A stretch of DNA of 60,000 nucleotides from Phoronis australis (Eukaryota > Phoronida > Phoronidae), in contig NMRA01000233.1 in the NCBI GenBank assembly GCA_002633005.1, positions 129,687-189,686 of the forward strand, read 5' to 3'. The notes beneath the pieces were generated by a model. The model searched no databases. It was given only the letters and a program-made list of their open reading frames with translations, and was not told the origin of the DNA. Made by a program: the position numbers and the translations under genes. This document shows positions 1 to 11,406 of the stretch, piece by piece (positions within the stretch are counted from its first letter, which is position 1; the number at the start of each line of letters is the position of its first letter).

Positions 1-84
1 GTAGGGTGAGAGCCATGCAGGAGGTCCTTGAACGACAGCGGTGGCGGACAGCCCGAGAAAGTGCATCGCGCAATTCACTGGACG
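1..84 (+). CDS. ambra1: AMBRA1 exon 1 of window (5' end outside or at the edge)
   Basis: The open frame starts at base 3 and encodes a charged helix (QEVLERQRW..). The donor is gtgaga at 85 and the exon ends in phase 1. An AG at bases 3-4 could be the acceptor, but the true 5' boundary cannot be seen from this window. Confidence 0.75.
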
Positions 85-3000
85 GTGAGACCTTTTATGT
101 TTTTTATGTTAGTATGTTTTGGTAGTAGATGAATTATACCCCGAACAAGTGTCCAGTTGTAGACACTGACAACAGCAGAACACGTAGAGTCAAAATAGAT
201 GTTTTATTAATTTTGGATATTTGAACATACGTTGAATTTTGAGTGCGTTTTACTGTTGTGTGTGTGCGTAGTTGTCTTCACTCTCACAGTTGCTCAGTCG
301 ATTAAATTCCATCACCAAGTTTTATTCCGTTTTCACGAATGGAGCACAAGATTGTAGATAATGCATCATATTTTCAACATGTCCTCTATTAACTCCTGTA
401 TACGATGCTGCAATGGTGCAGTCAGTAAATATGTAGTCAATATCTGATTGCGCGAGAGCTATGACTTGACGTCAAAACTGTACGAGGTATTTCTGCCAGC
501 CAGGACCAGGTTTGTGGTTAGAGTTGATAGCACTGTTTCAAGTGTTTTGTTTAACTTGTGTCATCAACTAACTTCATGGCAGTGAAAGCATCAAGTATGA
601 ATGCCACAACTAAGATTTTGATTTTGGGTTGGGTATTGAATAACGTTGCGCATGTGCCCCACTCCATATTCATTTGTTATCTAAATATACGAGAAGTTTG
701 GAATGTTAACGGGTTTGCTTTCCCACTTTCTTGTATAATTATACGCTGAATTAGCCATACACACCACCCTTCTCGTTAAGGTTCCCCGTGCATTACACCT
801 CGCATAGCATCAGCTTACCCATTTTTTAGATTTACGGCGCCGTTTGACCACTCTGCGCCAGTCCACCAACCAGGCCGTCAACAGTCTGTCGTCAAGACGA
901 CCGGGGACCAGTGGCAGGCATGAGCTGGACACGATCAGCTTCAACAACTCGAGGCTACACCGGATGAGGATGGCGGCACACTATCGCAACTTGTCCTCCC
1001 TGATAGAAAGGTGAGTCGCTGGTTGGCCTCAAAACCTCACTTGTAAACTAGGGTTAACTCTCATCAATTTATAACACAATATGGCGGACAAGTGATATTT
1101 TTCATGAAAGATATGTAGCTTCAAGTTAATGCATTACCCTATTCAAGTTTTGCACCGTAGCGACCATCACAAAAATATTTTGAAAAACTGTGGACATTCG
1201 CAACAATGTTAGAAGATCTGGAAAAACAAAGAAAATTAATTTTGGCAGTTTGACCAAAATTGGTGAAATTTTACCATAATTGATACCTTTAGTGGTGTGT
1301 TTTATATCACGTAAGTTATCTTACGTATAACTTGGTACATAATACCGCACTTTCAGTGATATGTTTTGTATCGCGTAAGGTGTTATACATATGACTTGGT
1401 ACATAATACCACACTTTCAGTGATATGTTTTGTATCACATAAGGTATGGTACGTATGACTTGGTACATAATACCACAGTTTCAGTAAAGGGTTTAAATCC
1501 CACGCATAAGAATGACCACAGTCTTTTGAAAATTTACCAAAATTGAGTTCTTCAAATCAATGAGATTTTAACACTTATTGCCCTCTTGTTTTACAAAATT
1601 GTGAACTTGTTCGTATTGTACGTACTTCAAAGGTACTTTGCTCTCAAATGTGTTTGACAAAAGGAAAAAATGAGATACAGAAAGGGCTTAACTGTCAGGC
1701 TGTTTCTTATGTTTTGACATACATAGCCTAGCTTATAGTGCTTCTGTGCCAAGTGATTGTGGTGTCATAGACGATACGTATGCAAATTAAAACTGTTCTC
1801 TGAAAGTGTCTAATATCTGTGAGTCTAATTAAAGTAAATGATTAAGACAACACCAAATAAGGAATCTATATCATAAACAACCCATGTATCAATGGTTTAG
1901 ATGTGTAAAAATCTGTCTTACGTGAAGTAACGCCGCCGCCGGGCTGAAAATAAATAATTCTTACCTTTCCCTTTTGCTCTTTTTCTAATTGCGTTTTGGT
2001 GGCAAACACGAATGGTTTAGACAGTGCAAGTGGGAATGTTTTTATGAATGTATGTGAATAAAACAATTTTTGTTGTTGGAGTATTCCGACAGGGAGAATA
2101 AAGATGAAAAGACTGACCCATTGGAGGGTGTTCACAAGAATGTAGTTCTACTGATACTTTGCAGAAAACCTATTGTTGCAGTCGACTTTATCTGCTGACT
2201 TATTGTTGGCTTTGTCTGCTGCAGTGGGAGGTCATGTGACCAATTTCACACCTATACTTTGACATTTTTCAACGTCGAAGTGACATTGATGAGTGTGCAA
2301 TTACTGATTTATTTAACAAAGGTTTAGTCTGAAGGTCAAATTTTTAAAAATCATGGTTTGGGTAGTTGTGTACTGGAAGGACAAATTTTTATAGATCAAT
2401 ATAATAATTGACAACCAGTGTATTCTGTAAACTCACACTTTGACTTCACTCGCTGTGATGTCATTCCCAGACAGTCGACTCGATCAGAATCTGTGAAGTT
2501 ATGTGTGTGGTGGGAATTGTTTTTGTAAATTGAAACAAGTGTTTTTGTCCCGTGCACAGTCTTGAAAAGTCTTTGAATTCAGAGCATTGGTCTTGTGTAG
2601 TCCTTGACTTTAATTCTGATTGTAAGATGTTGAATTTAGGAATAATTTAAATTGTCTAAATAACTAGGAGTTATATGTATATTTTCAGATACTTTGCACT
2701 TTGCTCAAGTTAGGTTTAATTATTTTTCAGAAATAGTTGTGTGGAATGTAAGGCTAAATTTCTGTCTTAAGTCTTAAAGTGGAATTTACATGCCAAATCC
2801 TTTTCTCTGTAATTGCCTGGCCAAATTGGTTTGAAACACAACATATAGCGATGGTGTGAATCTGGAGTAGGTTGAAAGTAGCCAAATGTTTTTTAAAATG
2901 AGTGTTGTGGCAGAAATGATCCTCCGCAAATCTCTGAACCGTGTCCAGTAAGTATCATGACGTGGTGCTGGGGAATAACAATGGATGATGCAGGCTATAT

Positions 3001-6000
3001 GAGGGCACGACGTACGTCATTAGTGCAAAGGTCACTTATTTTCAGAACTTTTTGTTTTCACATTTACAAGTTGTCGATGACTACAACTGCACTTTGTTTA
3101 GGGTAGGTTATGTTAAAATAGCATTGTCGTTTAGTTCCTGCTATACCTGAGCATAAAGCGTCTACTCTTTACCAAACGTACCCCAGAAATATTCTGCTTG
3201 TGGTAGCTTCCAATTTGTTGCCAAGTCTCACAGACCATTTATTACAGACGGAATGCCCTTCTGCGAGAGAGTCGTGACACACACTCCTGGCAGACACTAC
3301 AGCGACGCTTCCTTCACCCAGACTACTCCAGCAGTATCTTTGATGACACCATCAACCGACCTTCAGATGCCCTTCAGTCCGCCATCAACAGAGCCATCGC
3401 TGGTAGGAACACCATGGATTGGGATCTAATTTCCGAATATGAACATATTATTTAATTTTCTCTGTTGTTTCTGTTAGTCAAAGAACAAACATAAAATTGG
3501 TGTCAATTATCCTTTGGTTCCGAATGTCTGAGGTGAGATTTTTTGAAGATTACCGTTTACAGGTTTTAGAATCCTTGAAGCACTGACAGTGGTGTAAACA
3601 AACATTTTTGTTATTTTTCATTAAATAATAAAACTATGACAGGCTACCATTGTAATGTAGGAGAATTCATGATTTCTGCGAATCTGTTAAATTAATGTTT
3701 GCGTGCATTTTGACGCGGGTTGATGAATTCTATATCAGGTGCACCTCCTTGCCATCACCAATAAAGTTTTGTAGAGTGAGACATCATGTTCATCGTGTAA
3801 CTTCATAATTGTTTTCGAACTTTAGGTGCATTTATTGGAAGTGGAGAGGTGGCCGTGGCCAATAACATCCTTAACACAAGTCATCGAATACAGAGGTGGG
3901 AATTTGCCGAGTCAATTGTTCCTGACATCTCTAATGGTAAGCACGAGGTCAAGGTCCATCTCTGCTGTCGAAAGGTCTTCGCCACTTTTTGGACGTGATT
4001 CCCCCTTACTGTGCAAAACATGTAAAACATGACTAAAATACTTTTCATGCGTGGAAATTTTTGTTGGATAAGTAAAAACATTCTCTGGATCATATCATAG
4101 ATTTTCTTGTTTTCAACTATTGGCTTCTATTAAGGTGATTTTACCTTTCTATTTTCGGAGACCATTCTTATTATTTCCCCGTTTTTTTTTTTTTTGAGGT
4201 CAGCTTCACTATCTGCCAAAATGCTCTTCTAAGAATCATTGAGAAAATTGACAGGTGCATTGCTACAAACAATAGCACAACTGACCTTGATGTTGGAGGT
4301 TCTACTACTGTGACGCCCCCTAGTGACCATTTCATCCACAGTTATATCTCCTAGAGAACAGTGTACAAACATGGTACCTGAAACTTTCACATGAATCCGA
4401 TCTGCTGTCTCTGAGATGCAATGTTCCGATGATAGCCAAATTTAAGTCCTACATAACTTGAAAAATTAAGTTTTAACAATTCTCTGTACAGAAACAAGAA
4501 TCTTACTGTTCAGGTCCTTGAACTCGGAGCTTTTGTTTTTTCAGCGAATCTTAATGTGGTCGTGCCATGCTGTAAGATCCATAGTGACGGCAACTGTGCT
4601 GTTTCACAAGATGGCTGCATGATAGCAACGTTCGTGCCTAGTCACCAAGGTTTCCCTGACGACACGATACTCGGAATATTCTCTTTGGAAACGGACACTC
4701 TGGGGCAGTGTCTGTTCACTAAGAAATTTGGTATGTCATCACATTTACAGTTATGTCTGTATGGTTTTAAGGGTATTAAGCAAAAAATTTGTTTCGTGGC
4801 TTTGAGCAACAGCATGCAAATTACATGGTCATGAAACTGCCATCACATTTTCATAAATAACTTCACTGATCGTTGTGTTTTATTTAAAAACTTGATTCAG
4901 AGCTAATTGTTCTTTTACGTGTCTGTAATTGTATTTTAATTTTCAAGTGTTCATTAAGTTGATCTTGAATTTGTTTCATAGTTTCATCTGCTTTCTCTGA
5001 ATAATGTTGAGGTGACAATCATAACTGTCTATATTTTCAAAAGCGTACAAAACCACTCCTTGGCAGGCTGTGCCTCACGAAGAATACTCTTCAAAAACAA
5101 TTTAATTTCCTCTCCCTGCAGATTTTCTTTGATATGCTGAGCAAAGTTTGAAGGTGCATGCTGGGCGTTATCTCTCCTCCAGTGTACGTTATGCATGCTT
5201 TCGAAAATATCAGTATTTTTGGAAGGCCCTTAATATGTATTGTAGCAACAGTTTCTTAATACCCAATCAGACTCTATCAGAAGCGACTGATTTAAAGCTT
5301 TTAGAATACTTAGTAACTCAGTATGGTTCTGTAATCAAGGTTTTGCCTTGTGATCACGTATGTTTGCTTCTGTCTGCACTACAGGTCCTAATGCTGTGTC
5401 GGTCAGCATATCGCCGTGCAATAACTTTGTGCTTGTGGGTTTGGCCTCTCGACGATCGTCTTGGATGTTCAGCAACTCTAGGCAGGTAAGGTATATCTCC
5501 CGGTGCAGTTGCGGTTGTCCAGAAGTTGGCAGAAGTTAGCGTATTTATGTGCATTTGACTATGAAAATGGAAATACAATGTTTTTTGCCACCTTCTGGCT
5601 TAATGTGATGTGTTGTTAGTTGTTACTGTAATTTTTAATCTTGAGTTTCCTTGGTCACAAGACATTTATCTCTTTGGGGGAAATGGGTGCAAACATCATC
5701 ATGTGAAAAGTATAATAATTCAATTTTTCCCAGTTGATTTGTTCATTTTTCATGAAGAACCTAAGAATCTTACTGAGCACTGAGGGTCTGCCCTCATTTT
5801 CTTAACAAATATGACGTTACGTTGCATTTTTGCAGATGATTGGTCAGGTTTACCGACTTGAAAAAGAGAATGCTGGGGAAAGCTCCATGAAGGTAATACG
5901 TGACTCGAAACTGACCTGGTGGTGCTAGTGAGACGATAGTCTCGTCTGTATAAATGCATGCTTTCAGATACTTCTGTATGATGACAAACTGCTTTCCGCG

Positions 6001-9000
6001 CTCGGTCTATTTAGAAGTTAAAAAGGTGCCTTAATTCATTAGCACCACCTAGTGGACATCAAGTCACCCATTGAGATGGTACTGAAGTGGGCAATAGTTG
6101 GATATAACGTGCCCGTATTTATGCTCGTTATTCAGTGGAGAAATTGGTTCCCAAAATTAGGGCACGTTACATCTGACCATTACCTTTATAGTGCACAGAT
6201 GTGTAGACTGATATTCAACTGCCCTAGGCTGTGTTGTTAGCTTTATGACAAATGAGACACATTACAGCAGTCTCTTCAAATTGGGACACCGAAGCTTGTC
6301 ATAATTCTTGATGACAAGAGAAAGGCATTTGTGCTGGTTCAATTTACCTGTAATAAGGTATATTCAGAAAATTTGATGTTTTAGTAGTTTTTTTAATTGG
6401 CTTAAAGAGGCATGGAATGCAAAAGCTTGTCAAAAATATCTTTAAAACAATTTTTGAGGAAAGTACCATTTCGCAACGTCTAATACAGGGTAATTTACTT
6501 TCCCCTGAGAGGAAATGTTCAAAAAAAATCACTAAATTCACCATTTTTGAAATACGTGCGAAGGAAAAACTCTTTGTTTATGTTAGCACAGAGTTTCTAT
6601 TCTCCCTCCCACTTACAATGCACATGCACTCAGTTGCTTGAAGTCGCTTGAGATCAAAGGTAACATTTTCCATATAAGGGAAATGTGCTTCATCTATGTC
6701 TTGTAATACCAAATAAGGATATGTGCTTTGCCTCTTGGGAAAAAAATGATGAAGTGGCAAGCAGTTGACAGGTTGTTGTTTTGAAATTTGAAACTAAAAG
6801 AAAATGCTTTGATATCAACAGATTGTGAACAAACCCTGAATTCTGTTTCAGTGGCAAATAACCACTTTCAATATTTCAATTTAGCCTGTTTATCGTGTTC
6901 CAAGCCTCCTTAAAATGTTTGGTTCAGTCATGCAGGAAACTCAGGATAAATGAAGTTGTATTTAAGGAAGATATAGAGTGTCCATGAATAAGCTAAATAT
7001 GAAAAGTTAACAATCATAGTACTCTGCCTGTTTTGGAAGTTCTGACTACAATGTCTTGGAAGTTCTGACTACAATGTCTTGGAAGTTCTGACTACAATGT
7101 CTTGGAAGTTCTGACTACAATGTCTTGGAAGTTCTGACTACATGTCTTGGCTCTCGGTTGGGATCCATTTCATTACTTTTAAGCCTGTGTGCAATGGCAA
7201 GTTCCCAAGATAATGTGGTATGTTAAATTACAAAAAAAGATATGAAAGCGCTCCTCGTAAATCCATCTATTGCGCAATTGAACTGTTATGTGTTGAAAAC
7301 TTACAACTTTTCTGGAGGTTTTGAGAACTTCCTGTCCGACCATTTCAGTCAACAAGCGTTTGCATGTGTTAGTGACGGCGTGCGTAGCTAGACATTTTTA
7401 CCATGTACTTCCTGACTGCTGAAGACTGTTTGATGTATTTACATGTTCACTTAATTAAACATTGTAGTTCTTCGTATACAGTTGTAATGCCTCATTTGTT
7501 TTGCAAACTATGATTGACAAGTCAAACACTACACATAATGTAATGTACTCTTCCATTCTTGTCAGTGTCTGTGCCTTGATTGGTCGATGTACTTCTAGCA
7601 CACCAGCGACATCTATCACCCAGTCAGTCCTGAGGTGTGCACCCACGTTAGCGTCAACACCGCCAGTTGGTTAAAGCTTGCAGGGCAAGGTCTTGTCTAT
7701 GGCACTAATCGCGGCGACCTTCACTTTTGTTTGCCAGGGTGAGCATAACTTGTTATGTAACTCTGACAGTTGCAATCAAATGCAATGTCACAGAACATTT
7801 CTCCGTTCTCTGTCGGACTTAGAAGCCAACATCGTTGTACGTCATTGTTTTAGCTATGCTGATATGTTATATTTCCATGCTTAGTTCAGTGTCCTGGTGG
7901 CACTTTTGTTGTTTTGTGGGTATTCTGTTTTTTTGTATTTTGCACAAATTTGTAGCATTGAAGGAATTAAACGTATGGTGCGTACCTTTCTGTAACGGAT
8001 TCTGAGTAAAAATATCCCTAAGTTTTGATGTAGGCTTTCAGACTTCAGTGTCATTGCCTCCGTATGTCATTTTTGTGTCTATATATCTTCCAAACCTTAT
8101 GATTGTTCTTTGCAATAAGAAGTACATTACACCCGCCATTTTGGATGCCCAGTGCTGTGTCCAGGAAAACAGGTTGATCATTGTCTCTCAATGACTTTCG
8201 GTAAATATAGCAAAATCACTTACTGAAAGACTAAAATTGACGGATGGTATCAGACGTTTCAACCTGGTCTGCCATGCCTTAGTCGATGACTGGAGTACTG
8301 CCTGCCCTACGCTTGATAAGGATGTCACTGTAGAGGGGAGATAAATGAACACCAGGGTTCGGATTCAAAAGGGGGCGCTGGATGGTGATTTTAATTTTAT
8401 ACCTCACACGAAACTGATAAGCTTTCCTAGAAACGTACAGAGTGCAGTGCACTGTGTGCGCATATTAACGCTTTATGTTGTAAATTAATGTAGTGTGTTC
8501 AAAGTCTCCCCTGGGTTTTGAAAGCAGTGTGGTGGTGGATGGTCCCATTGCCGCACACGAGTACGGGAAGTGGGATTCCCTAGTGCCTAGGTTTCGAAAG
8601 GAGCGCAGGGGATGTGGAGCCCAACGCCTGAATGAAGTGTCAATGTGTTATCTCAGTGCATGAAAAATTTTGTATTCTAACATATTTCAGTCATCAGTTA
8701 AAGTTGCGCTTGGAGGCGGACGGGCCAGGATAGGGCTTTCAGACTACTTGATAAAATTGAATTCTTCGGCTCTAGGCTCGAACGGAGAACGAAAAAATAT
8801 TTGAACCTGTTTACACCTGATTAACTAAGTTGTATATTAATGAAATGTTCGTCAATATTGTTGACTGTATATTCTTTGCCTTAGGGCTGTTCCAGTAAAA
8901 TCCGTGTGGGAGGGGGGAAGGCAATTGAAATAAAGAATTATGGGTGGTTGTGTTTGATTTAAATTCAAAATGGCTGGTGGCCGTACTTCAAAAAAATTAA

Positions 9001-9659
9001 AATTTGCAGGTCGTTGTTGTTTCATTGTGCCATAAATGTTTGATGGTGGGTAATTTCAGTAAGTTTTATAAACAATCCGCACAGAATCAACAATTAAAAC
9101 AAAAAGGCAACTTGCAAAAGCTTTGACTTTTTCACTCCCTCCGATCTCCCCATCGGCAACCACAGGCACTCGAATTTCTCGATGGCTAATAACCATTTAT
9201 AAGAAACATATGTTTTCTTAGTAATGAATGACGTCAGTGGTGATCGAGGAACAGATAAACTCAAGCGCCTGTGCAGTTAACCACAAGAACAACAAAAAAA
9301 TTACGGGTGGTTGCACTTCAAACTTACAAAAAATTACAGGTGGTGGGCTGAAGAAATAAATGAAAATATGGGTGGTAGGTGTGAAAAAAAATGCCTTCCC
9401 CCCTCCCATACAGATTTTACTGGAACACCCCTTACTGATAAATGATTTCTTTACTTAATGTTTTGTTTCCAGGTTATCTGTCCCTGTAGAAGAGGAGCTC
9501 TCTGATGACGACCCAGATCTTGGTGGGCCGTCAATTCGTCGCAATTTGTTGAGTTTCTTAGGCATGAACGTCCCGCGGACAATGAACACGGCTACACAGA
9601 CAGTGATACACGGTGTACCCGATCCCAGTGATTCAGACAGCGATGAATTCATGCTGTGA
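1..9659 (+). CDS. ambra1: AMBRA1 orthologue, 3' part (nine exons, last 399 residues)
   Basis: The coding path is 3-84, 830-1010, 3248-3402, 3826-3936, 4545-4730, 5385-5485, 5836-5892, 7599-7738, 9473-9659. Every intron is GT-AG, all phases agree and the total is 400 codons including the TGA stop. I recognise AMBRA1 from the DDTINRPSDA..AINRAIAGAF block, SHRIQRWEF, FGPNAVSVS..SP, VGLASRR and LVYGTNRGDL. In vertebrates AMBRA1 is a substrate receptor of the CUL4-DDB1 ubiquitin ligase (cyclin D turnover) and a Beclin-1/VPS34 autophagy scaffold held on dynein through TQT motifs. Its WD40 propeller is split between N- and C-terminal parts; exons 4-8 here encode the C-terminal half. Exon 9 gives a short acidic tail with TATQTV (residues 379-381 of this fragment). 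The tail after the propeller is about 60 residues, much shorter than in mammals. The N-terminal WD40 half lies upstream of the window. Confidence 0.93.
85..829 (+). other. AMBRA1 intron (window intron 1)
   Basis: 745 bp of AT-rich intron with GT-AG ends. The 63-codon ORF in it looks like chance. I see no repeat or RNA gene. Confidence 0.8.
830..1010 (+). CDS. ambra1: AMBRA1 exon 2 of window
   Basis: The acceptor is attttttag at 821-829 and the donor gtgagt at 1011. The exon enters in phase 1 and leaves in phase 2. It encodes an Arg/Ser-rich helical linker (LRRRLTTLRQ, ..AAHYRNLSSLIER) that precedes the C-terminal propeller half. Confidence 0.85.
1011..3247 (+). other. AMBRA1 intron (window intron 2)
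   Basis: 2.2 kb intron. It contains the 64-bp triplicate listed separately at 1293-1484. I see nothing else in 1500-3240. Confidence 0.8.
1293..1484. repeat. 64-bp tandem repeat, three copies
   Basis: The units are 1293-1356, 1357-1420 and 1421-1484. Each ends in cttggtacataataccacac and tttcag, and they differ by scattered substitutions, mostly in the middle of the unit. Confidence 0.9.
3248..3402 (+). CDS. ambra1: AMBRA1 exon 3 of window
   Basis: The acceptor is ttattacag ending at 3247 and the donor gtagga at 3403; phase 2 to phase 1. It encodes the strongly conserved AMBRA1 segment with IFDDTINRPSDAL and AINRAIA. Confidence 0.92.
3826..3936 (+). CDS. ambra1: AMBRA1 exon 4 of window
   Basis: The acceptor is ctttag ending at 3825 and the donor gtaagc at 3937; phase 1 to phase 1. 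It encodes GAFIGSGEVAVANNI and SHRIQRWEF, both characteristic of AMBRA1 just before the second propeller half. Confidence 0.93.
4296..4450. repeat. Dispersed repeat with CTCF-like core, copy 1
   Basis: The stretch around gtacctgaaactt, ctctgagat and gatgttcc/caatgttcc is shared with 41610-41830 (for example ggtacctgaaactttcac against agtacctgaaacttgtga). It contains tgacgccccctagtgacc at 4311-4328. It lies in the AMBRA1 intron 3937-4544. Confidence 0.6.
4545..4730 (+). CDS. ambra1: AMBRA1 exon 5 of window (WD40 C-half)
   Basis: The acceptor is gttttttcag ending at 4544 and the donor gtatgt at 4731; phase 1 to phase 1. It encodes beta-strand-rich sequence (VVVPCCKIHSDG, GFPDDTILGIFSLE, LFTKKFG) that begins the C-terminal propeller blades. 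Confidence 0.93.
5385..5485 (+). CDS. ambra1: AMBRA1 exon 6 of window (WD40 C-half)
   Basis: The acceptor is cactacag ending at 5384 and the donor gtaagg at 5486; phase 1 to phase 0. It encodes PNAVSVSISP and FVLVGLASRR, a propeller blade highly conserved in AMBRA1. Confidence 0.92.
5836..5892 (+). CDS. ambra1: AMBRA1 exon 7 of window (57-bp microexon)
   Basis: The acceptor is tttttgcag ending at 5835 and the donor gtaata at 5893; phase 0 to phase 0. Nineteen codons encode MIGQVYRLEKENAGESSMK, which aligns with the human blade segment around QVFRLQ and TSMRR. The donor is a weak match, so skipping of this in-frame exon is possible. Confidence 0.88.
6036..6225. repeat. Dispersed repeat, copy 1 (second copy near 17.2 kb)
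   Basis: The line around gttattcagtggagaaattgg and gttacatctgacca matches 17265-17320 (gttattcattggacgaaact, tttacatccgacta). Both copies open with a decayed cctagtgg/tctagtg motif. It is probably a MITE fragment. Confidence 0.55.
7035..7148. repeat. 23-bp tandem repeat, about five copies
   Basis: The unit ggaagttctgactacaatgtctt is repeated perfectly; the last copy lacks one A. It lies in an AMBRA1 intron. Confidence 0.95.
7599..7738 (+). CDS. ambra1: AMBRA1 exon 8 of window (last propeller blade)
   Basis: The acceptor is tacttctag ending at 7598 and the donor gtgagc at 7739; phase 0 to phase 2. It encodes VSVNTASWL and GLVYGTNRGDLHFC, matching the final AMBRA1 blade. Confidence 0.92.
7739..9472 (+). 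other. AMBRA1 last intron
   Basis: 1.7 kb intron. Its last third is the PIF/Harbinger-like MITE at 8884-9431. Only 38 bp separate the right target duplication of that element from the exon, so the pyrimidine tract (ttaatgttttgtttccag) is the remaining original acceptor region. I see nothing in 7739-8880. Confidence 0.8.
8884..9431. mobile_element. PIF/Harbinger-like MITE with TTA target duplication
   Basis: Terminal inverted repeats of about 40 bp can be read directly. The left end runs gggctgttccagtaaaatc, then gtgtgggaggggggaaggca. The right end, reverse-complemented, runs ggggtgttccagtaaaatc, then tgtatgggaggggggaaggca. TTA flanks both ends (8881-8883 and 9432-9434), the target preference of PIF/Harbinger elements. 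Subterminal gggtggt motifs recur in the same sense (8942, 9304, 9338, 9369). It has no transposase ORF, so it is non-autonomous. Confidence 0.85.
9473..9659 (+). CDS. ambra1: AMBRA1 last coding exon with TQT motif
   Basis: The acceptor is tttgtttccag ending at 9472; phase 2 entry; the stop TGA is at 9657-9659. It encodes an acidic stretch (EEELSDDDPDLGG), a basic turn, TATQTV and the end DPSDSDSDEFML. TQT is the dynein light chain (DYNLL) binding core that tethers AMBRA1 to microtubules. Mammalian AMBRA1 has more than one TQT; only one is visible here. Confidence 0.9.
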
Positions 9660-10270
9660 AAGCTGTTAATAGCGAGAAAAGTCTCACTGATTGTTACACG
9701 CATACGTTATTTGATACCAGCGAATCAGACAGTGGTGAATTTATGCTGTAGTCGAATATTGTGAATTATGGCCAACTGCTCGTTGAACCAAGCCATTCAG
9801 TCAGGATTGGTTTTATCCTGTAAATGAAGGTGGAGAATAAAGCAAGTACTTTGTCACTGGACGATTCACCCACGACATGCTAGCAATTCGTTCAGCGTTG
9901 AATTTGTGCTGCAGCTGAATCTGCTGAATTCAGACGGTCGTACACGGCGCTCTCTATAATTCATGCAGCAGCGAAGTCTTGCTGTAAGCAAAGGTATTGC
10001 AAATTGTGAGTTGAGCACTGTCTCGAGACTTGCATTTTATCTCTGCAAGTGATTTAGAAAACGACGAATTGTTGCTGAAAATGAAACTGCTGGCTACACA
10101 AGCCATACACGAAATAACTGATTCACAGAATTCAGACTGGGATGCATTTGTCTGTGTAAGTGAAGTTGCTGGCTATATCGACTGAATGAAGACGGCCACA
10201 GAGACGATACATGCAGGAGTTTAACCTCTGTAATTCGAACAGCAAAGAATTTGTACTATTAATGAGCATG
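9585..10270 (+). repeat. Degenerate ~87-bp tandem array starting inside the AMBRA1 stop-codon region
   Basis: The 15-base core gatgaattcatgctg of the AMBRA1 C-terminus (9642-9656) recurs in decaying form at 9734, about 9812, 9898, 9970, 10063, 10141 and 10244, at spacings of 72-103 bp. The second copy still reads DTSESDSGEFML followed by a stop. Copies near 10107-10160 and 10192-10258 also retain ggctacacaagccatacac and acggccacagagacgatac, relics of the TQT-coding part. No copy after the first continues the AMBRA1 frame. Confidence 0.7.
9836..9841 (+). promoter_or_regulatory. Candidate AMBRA1 poly(A) signal
   Basis: AATAAA lies 177 bp after the stop codon and is the first canonical hexamer downstream. 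Transcript ends would be needed to confirm it; another AATAAA occurs near 11230. Confidence 0.4.
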
Positions 10271-11392
10271 TTGTAATTGTTGAGCACCGACTCGCAGACA
10301 TTCGCACTGGGTCTTTTCTATGTATTCCCCCTTGGCCTGTATTTGGGAAATTTTTTAATTCACTTTTCAAAATTATTTGTAAGCCGTCTGAAAATGGACA
10401 GCGGTAGGGTGAACGGCTAATTTGTTGAACACAAGGTGGTGTTAATGTTGTTCTCACTTGTATGTAGAACAGGAAAACAGTATTAATGTTGTTCTCACTT
10501 CTATGTGGACTGCTTTCATCTAGTGCTCTTAAGCTCCTTTCAACTTACCTTCAGGGCCGTTAAGATCTGGACAGATATCCTTGGCATGTTAATTTGCTCC
10601 TAGTTCTGAAAGTGCACTTAAGCATGCTTGTGCCGCAGTGGTAAAAGCAAAAAGTGCTCTTTATTCCGAGTACACACCTAACCACCTTAACCAGTGACTT
10701 GTGTTAGCAAGTATTGTAGTTGTTTGGGTTAAGACTTTGGTCGTTTGAATTGAGTTTGATTCCGGATTTTGCATTAAATGGTCATGTACGAAGGATCATT
10801 GTTATTGAAAAGTCCATTGTTGAAGTCGGAAGAGGAGCGGGTATTCAGATGAACATGGGCAAAAACGCGGGTGAATACTGTACTGCTGTAAGTGAATGTG
10901 TGTCTGTGTTCATATGTGCACAGTGTCTGGTTAATGCAACTACAGATGGTCAAAATCGTGTAGTACCCACTGAGTAGAGTTTTCCTCTTACATATCACAA
11001 GGGTGTAACTTCTCTGTTACTGCGTCCTTTTCTCATCAACATACTTAGTTTTTCAGAGGCTGCAGTTCAGTTTTCATGTAGGATAATTTTGTTTCCTCAC
11101 AAATCTCAATTATGCTCCCAGCTGTTGTGTATAGACAAAGTTGATACTTTGTATCAAGAACCTGGCAAGAAGTGTCAGCATCTTAAACTCATGATTTCTG
11201 TTAGTGGCAAAAGAAATTTGGCTTATGAGAAATAAACTGAATTATGGTTGGTGAAAAAAGAACTACGGTTGGTTGAGAGGAGAATTGCCTTCGCAAGAAA
11301 ATGACCTGTCATTTATACCGTGTCAGACACTCTGTTGACTAGGAATACTATAGTGGGCAAATTTTTTCTTTGTTGCCAAAGCCTACCCTGGG

Positions 11393-11406
11393 GTCGTCAT
11401 GGTAAC
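11393..11406. promoter_or_regulatory. X-box-like palindrome (RFX-type)
   Basis: GTCGTCATGGTAAC fits the RFX X-box consensus RYYNYYATRRNRAC. Matches at this stringency are expected about twice per 60 kb by chance. Confidence 0.3.

Larger units (their letters stand above)
5893..7598 (+). other. AMBRA1 intron (window intron 7)
   Basis: 1.7 kb intron. It holds the dispersed repeat at 6036-6225 and the 23-bp array at 7035-7148. The rest shows no feature. Confidence 0.8.

Noticed and set aside
8520-8640. tRNA-like sequence in the last AMBRA1 intron
   Set aside because: No cloverleaf or intact B box could be built. I found no convincing tRNA or rRNA gene anywhere in the window.
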